Assembly: GCF_022965805.1 (NCBI RefSeq)
Contig: NC_133103.1
Span: 30,264,626-30,328,625, forward strand
Direction of reading: 5' to 3'
Origin: Primulina eburnea
Lineage: Eukaryota; Streptophyta; Magnoliopsida; Lamiales; Gesneriaceae
DNA: 64,000 nucleotides
Part shown: in pieces, positions 1 through 11,726 of the stretch
Numbering within the stretch: the stretch's first letter is position 1
Layout of the letters: each line of letters begins with the position of its first letter
Program-made: the position numbers and the translations under genes
The notes under the pieces: model-generated
The model's database searches: none
Told to the model about the DNA's origin: nothing
What the model saw: only the letters and a program-made list of their open reading frames with translations

Positions 1-1280
1 CAGAAAATGATTTCTGACATTCTCATGATCAATGGTTGATGCATAGAATGGGGAAAATTAGGGTAAGCCCAAATAAAGGATTATGTCCTGAATCACAAAG
101 AGTTGTGAACCCACGGCTAGCTGTATCCCTGAATAATTGAAGGTCACACAAGCACTGGTTTACTTGTTCCCGTTGAGATAATAAATTCAATGAGTTGAAT
201 TTATAAGAAATAAGTTTGATATGATCAATCGATAAGCTTATAAATAAGTTTATAAAAACTTATAGAAATTTTGAGAGCATGACTGTTAAGACAGTCAAAG
301 GAGTACACCTGCCTTATTTATACTTTGGTGATCTCGAAATTAAAGTGTACATCATAATAACAAACAAGTTGAAATTGTCACATAATGATATTGGATCTTC
401 GATCAGGATTGTGATGAGATTAATGTAATGGGAGCATGGATCATGGGTTTGTAAGAGTATAAGCTCATCATGCAAATTTATTAAAGTTCAAATGGACTTT
501 AATAATTTATTATATTTTAACTGAGTTAAAATATAGCCCACTAAGTTTTTATTAAATATAATATTGATTTATGTGATATGGAGATATTCATGATACCATA
601 ATTTAAAACCTTGCACACAACGAAAATAATGTTAACGCATGATATTCTCGAAATATAAGTATTAATAATCGAGATTGACTTTTGATATGGCATGCAACTA
701 AAATCTATAGTTAACTTAATTAATTGGATTAATTAAGTGAATGCTGGATTAATGAAATAATAAGGATTTTATTAATTCTTATTTGCACAGGCATGCATTT
801 CGAAAGTTTGGTAGCTGATTTAAAAAGGGAAAAGGCTTTGATTTGGCATGCAATATTTTTTAGAATACTTATTTGACTTAATTAAGTAAATTGAATATTA
901 GAAATAATAAAGAGAATTTGATTCTCATTAACGTGCAGAGGCATCCAAAAGCAAGGAATGAGATTTTTAACAAAATTGTGTTATATCTTACGAAAAGATC
1001 TTCTATACTTTCTAGTGCAAGTTAAAAGAAGAACAAATATTTCAGTCGTGGACCGGATTAGGAGATCAAAGAACGTTCGTAGAGATTTACAACAAGAGCT
1101 ACGTCCGCTAATACCGAGTAGTTGGAGCCAAGTGATTTATTTCACCAAAGATATAATATTCTAACGCCCTATGAATGTTTAATCTTAAAACCGTACGAGT
1201 AAACAAATATTTTGATTGTCAAAATAAAATTTTTTGAAACTTCCGCTGCGTTTTGGACACGAGAAAACGGAGATCCAACA
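1..1280 (+). repeat. 5' LTR of the Copia element (partial)
   Basis: Aligns almost colinearly with 7874-8931 plus 10862-11155 of the 3' LTR, with scattered substitutions and small indels. It ends in CCAACA at 1280, where similarity to the 3' LTR stops. Short frames inside it are random reading through AT-rich DNA. Confidence 0.9.
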
Positions 1281-2699
1281 ATGATCTTTGTTAGTGATAA
1301 ATTATTAGATATATGATTTATCAATTAATTAAATTGTTTAATTAAATTGATGTTAATATTTGATATTAAATGCATAAAGGATGATCAAGAGCCTTGACCA
1401 ATGTGTTAGGTGTATATTAGGATATTTTAGTCTTTTATTCGTTTTGTTAATATTTGATATTATTAAAGTGAGACTGGTTTATGGCTCATTCCTATCCCAA
1501 TGAGATGTATCCCTTACGTGGCATGGCTATTTAAATATAATTATTAAAAATAGTGGGAGATCAAGATTTGAAGATGGTGGGCCCGATGAACAAGATGAAT
1601 AAATATAAAATATTGGAAGCTCTTGTAATAGTTGCATTTGCATCCATGCATTCACCTAGGTTTTGGACCTGGATCCATGTATGGCTCATATGGATCTAAT
1701 AGTGTTGGCGATCGACATCCTTATTTATTGTTGAATGTCATCTAATGATATATATGTGATATATAGTAGTATGCACGTATGTATATTATTAAATAATATA
1801 GTTTCATGAATCCGGAAAACATACAAACATGGCATGCGATTTAAAATTAAAATTATGAGACAATTTTAGAATTAAAATACCTCATTTTGAATATGATTCA
1901 AAATTTATAGCAAACCAAAAAAATTAAAAATTAAAAGAGTTTAATTTTTCCTTGCCTTCCATCAACCGTCGTTGCATGTTGATCACTACCCGCAGACAGT
2001 GTATGGCTCATATCATTGGGGAGGCCTGGACGCCGGAAAGCTGTGACTTACACAAGACATATGATGTAAATTGAGTGGAACTCCCATTACTTTGGCTCAT
2101 ATTATTGGGGGAACTCATATCGACCGTCCACTACAATTCAATATTGATGGGTTAGTTTGACACGTAAATATAAACGACGTCATGTTATTGGGTCCTTATT
2201 AAACGTGAGGCAAAACACGCGGATGTTGAATAGGGATTCAATTGGATTCTACCTTTTAGAAATTATAATTGGCAGATATTATTCGAGATTATAATTGGCT
2301 AATTGGACTCTACGTACCCACTAAGGAAATACGATTTCTCTTTTTCATTAGAGGGTGGTGAATATGTCAAAATAGTGGGAGGGAATTTATAAAATAAAAA
2401 TCCATATTTTATATATTATATTTATTTTAAAATAATCAGCAATTATTATTCTGTTTCCATATCAGTGTATTTTCGATTTCGTCACATAATCCAATTTTGT
2501 TATTAACAAGCTAACCGAATCTAATTTTCAAGACTGGTTGGGAAATTGTTCTGAATTCGGAGAAAATGGCATAAACACTAATGTCAGTCTTGCTGAACTG
2601 ACAAAACATGAAATATGGTAGGACCATAGTATACAAGCTAAAGTGTAACATGCTCGCTTCTGTGTCAAATGAATTGTAGGGACAGTTTGAGGAAATTTT
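1281..2699 (+). other. Leader region of the Copia element, no recognised content
   Basis: AT-rich, with no convincing reading frame. The primer binding site expected right after the LTR (TGGTATCAGAGC) is absent; the sequence after CAACA is ATGATCTTTG. The site was probably lost by a deletion or a small insertion. I cannot assign 1281-2600 to a known family. Confidence 0.5.
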
Positions 2700-3240
2700 G
2701 AATGCTGCTGACATTCGAATGCATTTGCAAGAGTTGCATGGTGCATGAAACTATGCACACCACTTTCAAGGAGCTCAAGACTACACGCATGCAAGACATG
2801 GCTTTGGCCCATGAGCGTGGTGTGCATATGACTGGGCTTATTGAGAATGTGGTGAGCCTGGAATATGTGATTCCTAATGAGTTACTAGATAACGTCAATT
2901 TGTTGTCTTTCTCATCCTCATTTGACGGGGTTATGGTGAACTTCAATTTGAATAAGATAGATGATAGCCTTGAAGAGCTAGTCAATACGCTTATAACTTA
3001 TGTGATCACCATAAAACGGGAAATTGTTGTTTTCTAATGGGCCTCTCGTCACACGAAAAATGGCCCACAAAGTAAGGGAAAGAAATGTTTTGCCCCTCAC
3101 AAGAAAAACAAACACAATAAAAGGCAAACTCTGAAGGACACTTAAAAAGCCTACAAAGCCCGATAAGTCAGAACATATTTCACTGCAAGAAGTCCGGACA
3201 TAAGAAATTATATGTGCCTGAAATGTTCTGGAAATGATAA
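2700..3240 (+). pseudogene. gag: Copia gag remnant with decayed CCHC zinc knuckle
   Basis: The 111-codon frame at 2702-3037 resembles the C-terminal half of Copia capsid proteins (UBN2/gag type); recognisable segments read HERGVHMTGLIEN and LPSSFDG-like SFSSSFDGVMVNFN. In another frame around 3171-3217 is a degenerate zinc knuckle, FHCKKSGHKKLY, in which two of the metal-binding cysteines are replaced. The N-terminal half of gag is missing or unrecognisable. Protease, which should follow, is absent: the sequence goes from the knuckle to the pre-integrase domain in under 100 bases. Not functional. Confidence 0.75.
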
Positions 3241-4165
3241 GTGAATGTCCAAGTAAACAGGATTTCAACAGCAAACAAAAGAAAGTTAGATGATCCAAAT
3301 CCCGCACAAATATACCACGCTAGACTATGTCACATTTCCAAAAGAAGGATGCACAAACTAGTGGGAGAAGGCATGTTTGACATGTCAGACATAAATTTTC
3401 TACCTACTTGTAAGTCCTGTCTAAAAGGAAAAAATGAGAAAGACTCCATTCAATGGAAACGTGGAACGTACACATAGTCTACTGGATTTGATCCACACAG
3501 ACATTTGTGGCCCGCTAAATGTTAGAACAATATATGGGCAATCTTGCTTCATTTGCTTTACTGATGACCATTCAAGGTATTGTTATGTTTATTTGATGAA
3601 ACACAAATCTGAAGCATTTGAAAGGTTCAAAGAATTCATATCTGAAGTAGAAAATCAGCTAGAAAGAAATATTAAGGCACTTCGATCTGATCGAGGTGGA
3701 GAATAATTAAAGGCTGAATTTTTGGGTTATCTAAAAGAGAATGAGATTCTCTCACAGTGGACTCCACCAGCAACACCACAATTTAATGGAGTTTCTGAAC
3801 GTCATAATCGAACATTGATGGACATGGTTCGATCCATGATGAGATTCACTGAATTGCCTATATCATTTTGGGGCTTTGCGCTTGAAATTGCGGCAATGTT
3901 GTTGAATAATGTTCATACTAAAGCAGTGGATAAAACACCATATGAGTTATGGATGGGAAAAACTCCCAAATATTCTTATTTGAGAATATGGGGATGTCTT
4001 GCTTATGTGAAGCAGATAGTGGGAGACAAATTGGATAGTAGATACACTTTGTGCTACTTTGTAGGATATCAAAAGATTTCTGTTGGATATTATTTCTATC
4101 GTCCCAATGAAGCAAAATTGTTTGTTTCAAGAAATGCCACCTTTTTGAAAGAGAATTTCTATTAG
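3241..4165 (+). pseudogene. pol: Copia integrase (pre-integrase zinc domain plus catalytic core), broken
   Basis: Three overlapping frames cover the integrase. 3241-3477 holds the GAG-pre-integrase domain with its H...H...C..C zinc pattern (HARLCHISKRRMHK ... PTCKSCLKGK). 3434-3706 holds the first part of the core (LLDLIHTDICGPL with the first catalytic Asp, then FTDDHSRYCYVY and the second Asp in LRSDRGGE). 3722-4165 carries the catalytic Glu region (TPQFNGVSERHNRTL) and the core C-terminus. A frame change near 3440-3470 and a stop just after RGGE break the chain. Integrase would insert the cDNA into the genome; this copy cannot make it. Confidence 0.88.
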
Positions 4166-4708
4166 ATAGAAAAAGACAAGATGATAGAACTTGGAGATAT
4201 TTAAGATACTCCCTCAACTTTAGAAGTTGAACCAAATCCCCAACAACCAGTGGTTGAAGTACACGCTCCTAGAAGGTCTAATAGGGTTGTCAGACCACCT
4301 GCAAGATATACGCTTCTTCATGAAAAAGGCCATGATGAGCCTTGTGTTGGATGTGATCCAATGAACTTCAAAGAAGCAAATATCTAATATTGATTCATCC
4401 AAATGTCTTGAAGCCATGCAGTCTGAAATGGACTCTATGCATTCAAACCAAGTCTGGTGATTAGTGGATCCACCTGAGGAAATCATTCCCATAGGATGCA
4501 AATGGATCTACAAAAGAAAGCTTGGAGCGGATGGGAATGTATTATCAATAGGAAGTGAGCATAAGGTATGAAAATTTCAGATATCAATATATGGTCTCAA
4601 GCAGGTGTCAAGAAGTTGGAACCTCATATTTGAAAGCACTATCAAAGAGTTTGGTTTTGCTAAGAATCCTGAGGAACCATGCATGTACAAGAAAGTTAGT
4701 GGGAGTGC
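4166..4708 (+). pseudogene. pol: Copia integrase tail and N-terminal reverse transcriptase remnant
   Basis: Reading across frames gives the usual linker between integrase and reverse transcriptase (RRSNRVVRPPARYTLLHEK, near 4270-4330), then the start of the polymerase (KWIYKRKLGADGNV, near 4500-4540). A deletion at about 4540-4560 then joins directly to the HKV...SIYGLKQ region, removing most fingers/palm motifs. The segment resumes with YGLKQVSRSWN and EEPCMYKKVSGSA. It is interrupted at 4708 by a CACTA transposon and continues at 5926. Confidence 0.8.
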
Positions 4709-5922
4709 CACTACAACAAAAACGGCTTTCCGCAGCGCGCATATAGGCTTTCCGCAGCACGCATTGCACGCTGCAAAGTTGGAAGCTGTTAAAAGTTCAA
4801 GATTATCCGCGGCGTGCATATGCACGCTGTTAACACTTCTATCAACGGCGTGCATGTGTACGTTGTTAATACAACTTTCCGCAGCGGGCAATGTACGCCG
4901 TTAATAGCCATACAAATATAAAATATGAGCGACGATTTTCGACAAAACCGTCGCCAATTGGCGACAAATCAAATCCGCCGCTCCGTCGCTAATTTAGCAA
5001 CGGTCTTCAAATTTAGCAGCTGTTTTATAGTTTTGCGACGGTTCTTAAACCGTCGCTAAATTTTGCGTAAGAATAAAAAAAAATTACTTTTAAAATTTAG
5101 TAATTTTTTTATAAAAAATACAATACAACTATAATAATAATATTCATAATTATAATTAACAATTAAAAAATTAACAAAAAATTGAAACAAAAAACACGTA
5201 TCTAAATCGAATCTAAAATCGTATAAGTAGATAAAATTTTAAGTGTTGTGAAGTGGTGTGGAGAAAAATGGAACGGAGATCGGATATAAATAGTGAATTT
5301 GCGATTTTTTTAGCGACGGTAATTTACACAACCGCCGCCGATATATGTCTATTAGCGACGGTTACTATAAACGGTCGCCGATTTTACATCGGCGATGGAT
5401 TCCAATAAACCGTCGCTAAATATGGCGTAAAAATCATCGCGTTTTTTAAATACTATTGACGGCGTGCGATTAATGTACGCCGTTAATGTCTGAACACGAG
5501 TTTTTTTCAAAAAACTGATTTACTATCCGCAGCGTGCTTTTAATACAAGCCGTCCATAGTAATATCCGCAGCGTGCTTTTAATGCACGCCGTTAATAGTA
5601 TCAAGTTACATCCGCAGCGTACTTTTAATGCACGCCGTCCATAGTAATATCCGCAACGTGCTTTTAATGCAAGCTGCGGATCCGCAGCGTACTTTTAATG
5701 CACGCCGTTAATAGTATCAAGTTAGTATCCACAGCGTTCTTTGAATGCACGCCATCCATAGTAATATCCGCAGCGTACTTTTAATGCACGCCGTTCATAG
5801 TATCAAGTGAAACACTATTAACAGCGCACATATGGGTGCACGCCGTGAAAAGTAGTATTCGCAGCGTGCTTTTAATGCACGCTGTTGATGACGTGCTGCG
5901 GAAAATCATTTTTCTTGTAGTG
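4709..5922. mobile_element. Non-autonomous CACTA (En/Spm-type) transposon, 1,214 bp, inside Copia reverse transcriptase
   Basis: Starts CACTACAACAAAAA and ends TTTTTCTTGTAGTG, near-perfect CACTA terminal inverted repeats. It is flanked by the 3-base duplication TGC (4706-4708 and 5923-5925), as expected for this superfamily. Removing it rejoins the Copia coding frame. There is no transposase. Subterminal regions are packed with direct and inverted copies of a roughly 16-base unit such as CCGCAGCGTGCTTTTAATGC (densest 5525-5890; also 4730-4900) and of GCGACGG/CCGTCGC motifs (4920-5060, 5310-5420). In CACTA elements subterminal repeats are transposase binding sites, so it was presumably mobilised by an autonomous relative. 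Confidence 0.95.
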
Positions 5923-5925
5923 TGC

Positions 5926-6932
5926 AGTGATATTCCTGGTGCTTTATGTTGATGATATCCTGTTCATTGGGAATGATGTAGGATTAATGCAATCAAGTAA
6001 AGTATGGTTGGCAAGTAAAATCTACATGAAAGACATGGGTGAATCATCCTATGTATCGGGAATACAAATATATAGAGATAAATCAAAGAAAATTATGGGA
6101 CTCACCCAAGCCACTTATATCGATACCATTTTTGAAGCGATTCTCTATGGAAGAGTCCAAGAGAGGATACTTATCAATGTGTCATGGTGTTACTCTATCT
6201 AAAGTTATGTGTCCCAAAACTGATGAAGAGATAGAGATGATGACATGTATTCCTTATACGTCAGTCATTGGTAGTATCATGTATGGTATGATATCGACAC
6301 GTCTTGATGTTGCTTAGGCTCTGAGTGTTACAAGCAGATATCAGGCGAACTATGGTCCAATGCATTGGAAGGCCGTGAAAGATATTCTTAAGTGCTTGAG
6401 AAGGACTGAGAACTTGTTCATGGTCTATGGGGGAGGAGAACTAAAATTGGAATGCTACGCTGATTCTAGCTTCCAATGTGACGTAGATGATTCGAATTTT
6501 ACCTCTGGTTTTGTATTCATACTAAATGGTGTGGCTGTCCCTTGGAAAAGTTCCAAGCAAGACACCGTTGCGGATTCCACCAATGAAGCTGAATACATTG
6601 CTGCATCTATTGCAGCAAAAGAGGCAGTTTGGATGAGGAATTTTGTCCAATAGTTGGGCGTTATTCCTAATGGAGTTGATCCAATCCCGGTGCACTGTGA
6701 CAACACTGGTGCCATTGCGCAAGCAAATGAACCAAGGTCTCATCAGCGATCCAAACATTTACTGAGGAAGTTCCACATCATCTGGAAGATTGTGGGAAGA
6801 AGAAATATATCAGTCGAAAGAGTCCCCTCTGCAGATAATGTTGCTGATCCACTTACAAAGCTCTTGCCAGGACCATTGTTTGAAAAGCATCGCGAAGCAA
6901 TGCGATTAAAGTTTATGGATAGTTGGCTCTAG
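5926..6932 (+). pseudogene. pol: Copia reverse transcriptase C-terminus and RNase H, broken
   Basis: Resumes after the CACTA insertion with VLYVDDILFIGND; YVDD is the polymerase active site. 6039-6317 continues in another frame (CIPYTSVIGSIMYGMISTRLDVA) and ends at a stop. RNase H follows at 6360-6653 (ECYADSSFQCDVDD, then STNEAEYIAAS with catalytic Glu) and 6654-6932 (HCDNTGAIAQANEP, SKHLLRKFHIIW, ADPLTK), split by one in-frame TAG near 6652. The stop at 6930-6932 sits just before the polypurine tract, the normal Copia end. At least two frame changes and two stops make it non-functional. Confidence 0.9.
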
Positions 6933-6946
6933 GGCAAGTGGGAGAT
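6933..6946 (+). other. Polypurine tract of the Copia element
   Basis: Purine-rich GGCAAGTGGGAGA lies directly between the RNase H stop codon and the TGTTAGAG start of the 3' LTR, where plus-strand DNA synthesis is primed. Confidence 0.85.
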
Positions 6947-9900
6947 TGTTAGAGTAGATGCCCTGCAAGCCAACTGTTGGCTAGGGATTTTATCGACACA
7001 GTTGTAATAAACTCTTTATTTTAATATCATTAATTGTTTCATGGTTTGTTATTTATTTATCTGTATACCATTTTATCAAACATAGATAAAGAGCTTGATT
7101 ATACTTTGATACAAATGTATAGTAATTCGATGTTGAAACTCATTTGTAAACACTGTATGATCTAAATTCGTTCCTAGACGATTCAGCTGCCTAAAAAATG
7201 GATAAATGTCGCTTGAGCTCGAGACTAGCATCTGTGATGTTGTGTACTGCGTTTCTTGGTAAAGGCATAGAGATGTCCAAACATGGAGATGGGTAGTCAT
7301 ATGATGATTATACCGAACAACACTCCCTCGGACTTTCCAAGTGGTTATCATTCATCGAGAGGATGAGTCCGTGGTTGTGATTATACACCATTAGTCCTTA
7401 CGACCATGGACAACACTGAGGCTCTATATGCTAGGGCTGTGCTTTGACTCGTTTACCGACTCCAGGAGAGTTATCAAGTTGCGAGATTGGGTACAGTTGC
7501 GACACATGTAGGAGCCAGTGCATTGTAATCGGGAATTCACCGCTCACCTACGGGTGTGGATATCCTATGTGATCTGATGAAATAATTGTTCATGAAATCT
7601 CTGGTCAGAGTATGAGATGTATGTTAGAGAAAGAGTTCTCAAATTGTACATGCGATGCCATTATTTATTCTCAGAGATGTATCACATAGTTATCGAATTA
7701 TTATGCAACCCTCGATGAACCAATAGTTGCAGATTCGATTGGGATATATGATATGAAGGGACCGTACTATACGCTAATCATAATCGACCGTTCTTCCAGG
7801 CACTATCAGTGATACCTAGGGAATCATGAAGCTATGCTGCTAGACGCTCTTAGCATGATTCGATGGATTTAATCAGAAAATGGTTTCTGACATTCTCATG
7901 ATCAATGGTTGATGCATAGAATGGGGCAAATTAGGGTAAGCCCGAATAAAGAATTATGTCCCGAATCACAAAGAGTTGTGAACCCACGGCTAGCTGTATC
8001 CCTAAACCATTGAGGGTCACACAAGAACTGGTTTACTTGTTCCCGTTGAGATAATAAATTCAATGAGTTGAATTTATAATAAATAAGTTTGATATGATCA
8101 ATCGATAAATTTATAAATAAATTTTATAAAGGTTTATAGAAATTTTGAGAGCATGACTGTTGAGACAGTCAAAGGAGTACACCTGCCTTATTTAGACTTT
8201 GGTGATTTTGAAATTAAAGTGTGCATCATAATAACAAAAAAGTTGAAATTGTCACATCGATGATATTGGATCGTCGATCGGGATTGTGATGAGATTAATG
8301 TAATGGGAACATAGATCATGGGTTTGTAAGAATATAAGCCCATCATGCAAATTTATTAAAGTTCAAATGGACATTAATAATTAATTATAGTTTAATTTTG
8401 TTAAAATATAGCCCATTAAGTTTTTATTACATATGATATTGATTTATGTGATATGGAGATATTCATTATACCATAATTTAAAACCTTGCACACAAAGAAA
8501 ATAATGTTAATGCATGATATTTTCAACATATATGTATTAATAATCGAGATTGACTTTTGATATGGCATGCAATTAAAATTTATGGTTAACCTAATTAATT
8601 GGATTAATTAAGTGAATGATGGATTAATGAAATAATAAGGATTTTATTCTTTCTTACTGGCACAGGCATGCATTTTGAAAGTTTGGTAGCTGATTTGAAA
8701 AAGGGAAAAGGCTTTGATTTGGCATGCAATATTTTTTAGAATATTTAATTGATTAATTAAGTAAATTAATTAAGTAAATTGAATATTAGAAATAATAAAG
8801 AGAATTTGATTCTCATTAACGTGCAGGGGCATCCGAAAGCAAGGAACGAGATTTTTAATATTTTTCGACTCTTCCATTCATTATGCTCTCAAAAAGGTTT
8901 TGTACAAATTTGTGTTCTATCTCTACGAAAATGTGGGGACCCGGACGCTAATTCATTTCTTAACCATTTTTGGGAATAATTTGATCAATTATGATAAACA
9001 CGGTCTAACTTTTTTTTTTTAAAATACAATTGCAGAACGTAATGGAATCAGTCTAATATAAACATCAATATAAAGTACATGTCTTGTACAATTATATTAC
9101 AATCAAACTAGGGTTCAACTACTATGTATCAAGTGCTGAATCATAATCTACTTCTGATCCGGATCTCCACGTTAACTGTAATATCTCATCCTCTTCTTGA
9201 CCTCGATCATGTCCCACATTTTGTCATGCACACATACAAACACGACAACAGCTGGATAACTCCGGTGAGAATATAATCCCAGTATAAACAATATAAACAT
9301 CCAATCATATAAAAACATATATAAAATCATATAACAGTTATCAATAACATGTATCAAATCCGAAAACATGAATGATATAAAACTGTAAATAAACTCGTGA
9401 CTCGTCATCTCAGACTCGACTCATTTCTATTCTAGGGATCCAGGTTCCTGGACATTGGCACATATATCGAATCTCAGTGATAGGAGTCGATCTACTCCTA
9501 AGCAACATCGATATAATTCAATCATCTAGTGTCTTGGCATATCCGCCAATGACTAGGCATCTCCGCCCATGACTCAATACACGCTTTGCTATAAATTAAT
9601 AGACAAAGCATATCAATCTCATGAATTGCAAACATCAATGCAATAAAATAAAGTATTTGATTTTGGAAAACTCAAGCCCAATCTGACTCAAGTCGATCTC
9701 TCGGTTAATATTGATTTATACATTTATTTAGTCGGTTTCTAGCTCTGTCGAAGTCTCGAATTCAAAGCCTGTCAATACTCAATATGGCAATGACAATATC
9801 GAGGAGTACAATATCAATATACCACTCAAATCAATGCTGGATATAATCAGAACTCAATCTAATTCTGTTTCAATGGCATAACTGCACAATCTTAATATAC

Positions 9901-10286
9901 CCAGCAGTACAAATCAACAGATATCAATTCCCACAACTAATAATCGATAACAATACAAATTTGATATCAAATATCAATCAATTCCATTCTGAAAATCATA
10001 ACAATTTCATATGGTATTTGTTCTTCAATCCGGTTTCGATTATACGATGTCTACTATGTCAAGGAAACCATATATGAATCATATTCGATTCCTTAAATAT
10101 TATATTTTTAAATCGTATCAAAATGGAGTAAAACTTACGTCCAGTTGAAGCTCTCGTCGATAGAAACACGATATTGAAGTCGGATTGAAAATCTAAGGGA
10201 CGGATTTCTCGCAAATTGAATTCTAGTATATAATTCCCTGGAAACGCTCTCGGTTCTTCCTTCAAATCTGATGGACAGTTGAAGAT

Positions 10287-10347
<61 letters not shown>
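10287..10347. repeat. (TA)n microsatellite in the solo LTR
   Basis: An almost pure TA run at the position occupied by the TATA box in related LTRs. A shorter TA run is at 10450-10470. Confidence 0.9.
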
Positions 10348-10349
<2 letters not shown>

Positions 10350-10356
10350 CATGGCA

Positions 10357-10545
10357 AGACCAAGTGGTTTCACGCATATGCGCCGAGGAGGGTCGCGCAT
10401 ATGCGCGAGACGTGCAGTGCATAGAGAAAGCCAATTGGTCTTGCCATGCAATATATATATATATATATATCTTTCTCTATGCACTGCATGTCTCGCGCAT
10501 ATGCGCGACCCTCCTCGGCGCATATGCGTGAAACCTACTGGTCTC
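10357..10545. repeat. 74-bp inverted repeat built from CGCGCATATGCGCG palindromes
   Basis: The left arm (10357-10430) is nearly the exact reverse complement of 10471-10544, so the transcript would fold into a long hairpin. Each arm holds two GCATATGCGC palindromes. Around the loop, TTGCATGGCAAGACCAA (10348-10364) recurs inverted at 10432-10450. The symmetry also creates frames on both strands, which I do not regard as genes. Confidence 0.9.
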
Positions 10546-10745
10546 AACTTTTTTCTTCTCGGCAGCTCGCGCATATGTGCGCACCATCGCCGCGCATATA
10601 TGCGAGGTTCTCTGGACTTGGTATATTTTCTTACACATGCTCACGCATATGCGCGCACACCCATTGCGCATATGCGCGAGGTCCTCTGCCCATCTCGCGC
10701 ATATGCGCGCCTCCTGGTCGCGCATATGCACGAGGGGTTCTGTCC
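10368..10745. repeat. Array of GC-rich palindromes (CGCGCATATGCGCGAG) in the U3 part of the solo LTR
   Basis: About a dozen copies of a unit centred on the palindrome GCATATGC, most with CGCG flanks and separated by 15-30 unrelated bases. In LTR orientation the array lies just upstream of the TA-rich segment that may be the promoter. Confidence 0.9.
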
Positions 10746-11155
10746 TCGCACATATCTCGTGTCTTCTCTCGTATTTCCCGATCTAATCCTTTCTGTCTAT
10801 AATCATATCAATTATCACTAAATCATTTTGAATTAACAATATAAAAATCTCAGGTACTACAAAAAATATCTTCTATACTTTCTAGTGTAAGTTAGAAGAG
10901 GAACAAATATTTCAATCGTGGACCGGATGAGGAGATCGAAGAACATTCGTAGGAATTTACAACAAGATCTACGTCCGCTAATACCGGAGTAGTTGGAGCC
11001 AAGTGATTTAATTCATCAAAGGTTTAATATTCTAACGTCCTATGAATGTTTAATCTTAAAACCATACGAGTGATCAAACAAATAATTTTATTGTCAAAAT
11101 ACAATTTTTTTAAACTTTCGCTGCGTTTTGGGCACGGAAAAATCGAGATCCAACA

Positions 11156-11603
11156 ATAAGTTGTCTGAAATAAGTGGTTTAAAGGCTAGTACTGTAGGTT
11201 CGACTCATGGTTTGAGTTGGGAGAAAATTGGTCAAGTTTCGGGTTAAAACCGGGACCCTGGTCCAAGTTTTAAAACGGGCTCGAGTTTACGTCTATGAAT
11301 TCCTTATAAATATGTTTTCAGGTGTTTGGTTTGCTTCGGGTTGAAATTTAGAGGTCCAGGAATAAAATGGTCAATTAAGGTTTCCAGGGGCAAAATGGTC
11401 ATTTTGCACGCGGGTTGAGTTTTTAGTCCTTACAGCGCCCTAAAAACGATTTTACATGCTTATGTTATTACGAATACGAATTTTTATGTAAATATGAAAA
11501 ATTACGTGGCATGCTTGATTTTAAGGAAAAATTATGTATAAGCATGATTTTGTTAAGGGAAGTATATGATGACATGTTTTGAAGGATGAGAGTTGTTTGT
11601 GAC
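11156..11603 (+). repeat. Tekay/Del-like LTR 'B', part 1 (target of element A)
   Basis: Similar to 29050-29500 in LTR B2: shared landmarks include AAAACCGGGACC, GGGGCAAAATGGTCATTTTG and CTCGAGTTTACGTCTA. The left end of this LTR is lost at the junction with the Copia 3' LTR. It is interrupted at 11604 by element A and resumes at 19784. Confidence 0.75.
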
Positions 11604-11726
11604 TGTAATGCCCGAAATTCTTGTTAATATATCTGAAAGGATTATATTGTATAAGTAAGAAATGCAAGAACAGAAGGAGAGAAACGATGTGGCGAAACTG
11701 GAATTTATTGCCAAAGTAACACCGCA

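Larger units (their letters stand above)
8932..10861 (-). mobile_element. Gypsy solo LTR (minus strand) with CGCGCATATGCGCG array
   Basis: Runs from TGTGGGGACCCGGACGCTAA to ...GGTACTACA, so reversed it is a TG...CA LTR. It is flanked by GAAAA (8927-8931) and AAAAA (10862-10866), a 5-base duplication with one change. No internal region exists, so this is a solo LTR left by LTR-LTR recombination. The TGTGGGGACCCGG terminus is shared with A, F and G, but its repeat array differs. A splice-donor-like GTAAGT (reverse of 10133-10138) sits where A, F and G have it. Confidence 0.9.
1..11155 (+). mobile_element. Ty1/Copia LTR retrotransposon, 5' end outside window, non-functional
   Basis: Order on the plus strand: 5' LTR (3' 1,280 bases only), leader, gag remnant, integrase, reverse transcriptase, RNase H, polypurine tract, 3' LTR. 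Integrase before reverse transcriptase is the Copia order. Base 1 aligns with base 7874 of the 3' LTR, so about 927 bases of the 5' LTR lie outside the window. Both LTRs end in the same GAGATCCAACA. Every coding block has stops, frameshifts or deletions, protease is missing, and most of the reverse transcriptase fingers and palm have been deleted. A CACTA transposon (4709-5922) and a Gypsy solo LTR (8932-10861) are later insertions. The clade was not assigned. Confidence 0.9.
6947..11155 (+). repeat. 3' LTR of the Copia element, split by a solo Gypsy LTR
   Basis: Begins TGTTAGAGTAGATGCCC and ends GAGATCCAACA. The two parts, 6947-8931 and 10862-11155, together match the 5' LTR. A solo LTR (8932-10861) separates them. 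About 40 bases near 8863-8903, including TTCGACTCTTCCATTC, have no counterpart in the 5' LTR. Beyond the LTR end lies a Tekay-like LTR (B). Confidence 0.9.

Noticed and set aside
10059..10821. Several overlapping frames of 69-171 codons on both strands
   Set aside because: They are readings of the palindrome array and the TA microsatellite; symmetry of the repeats opens frames on both strands. No protein family is recognisable.
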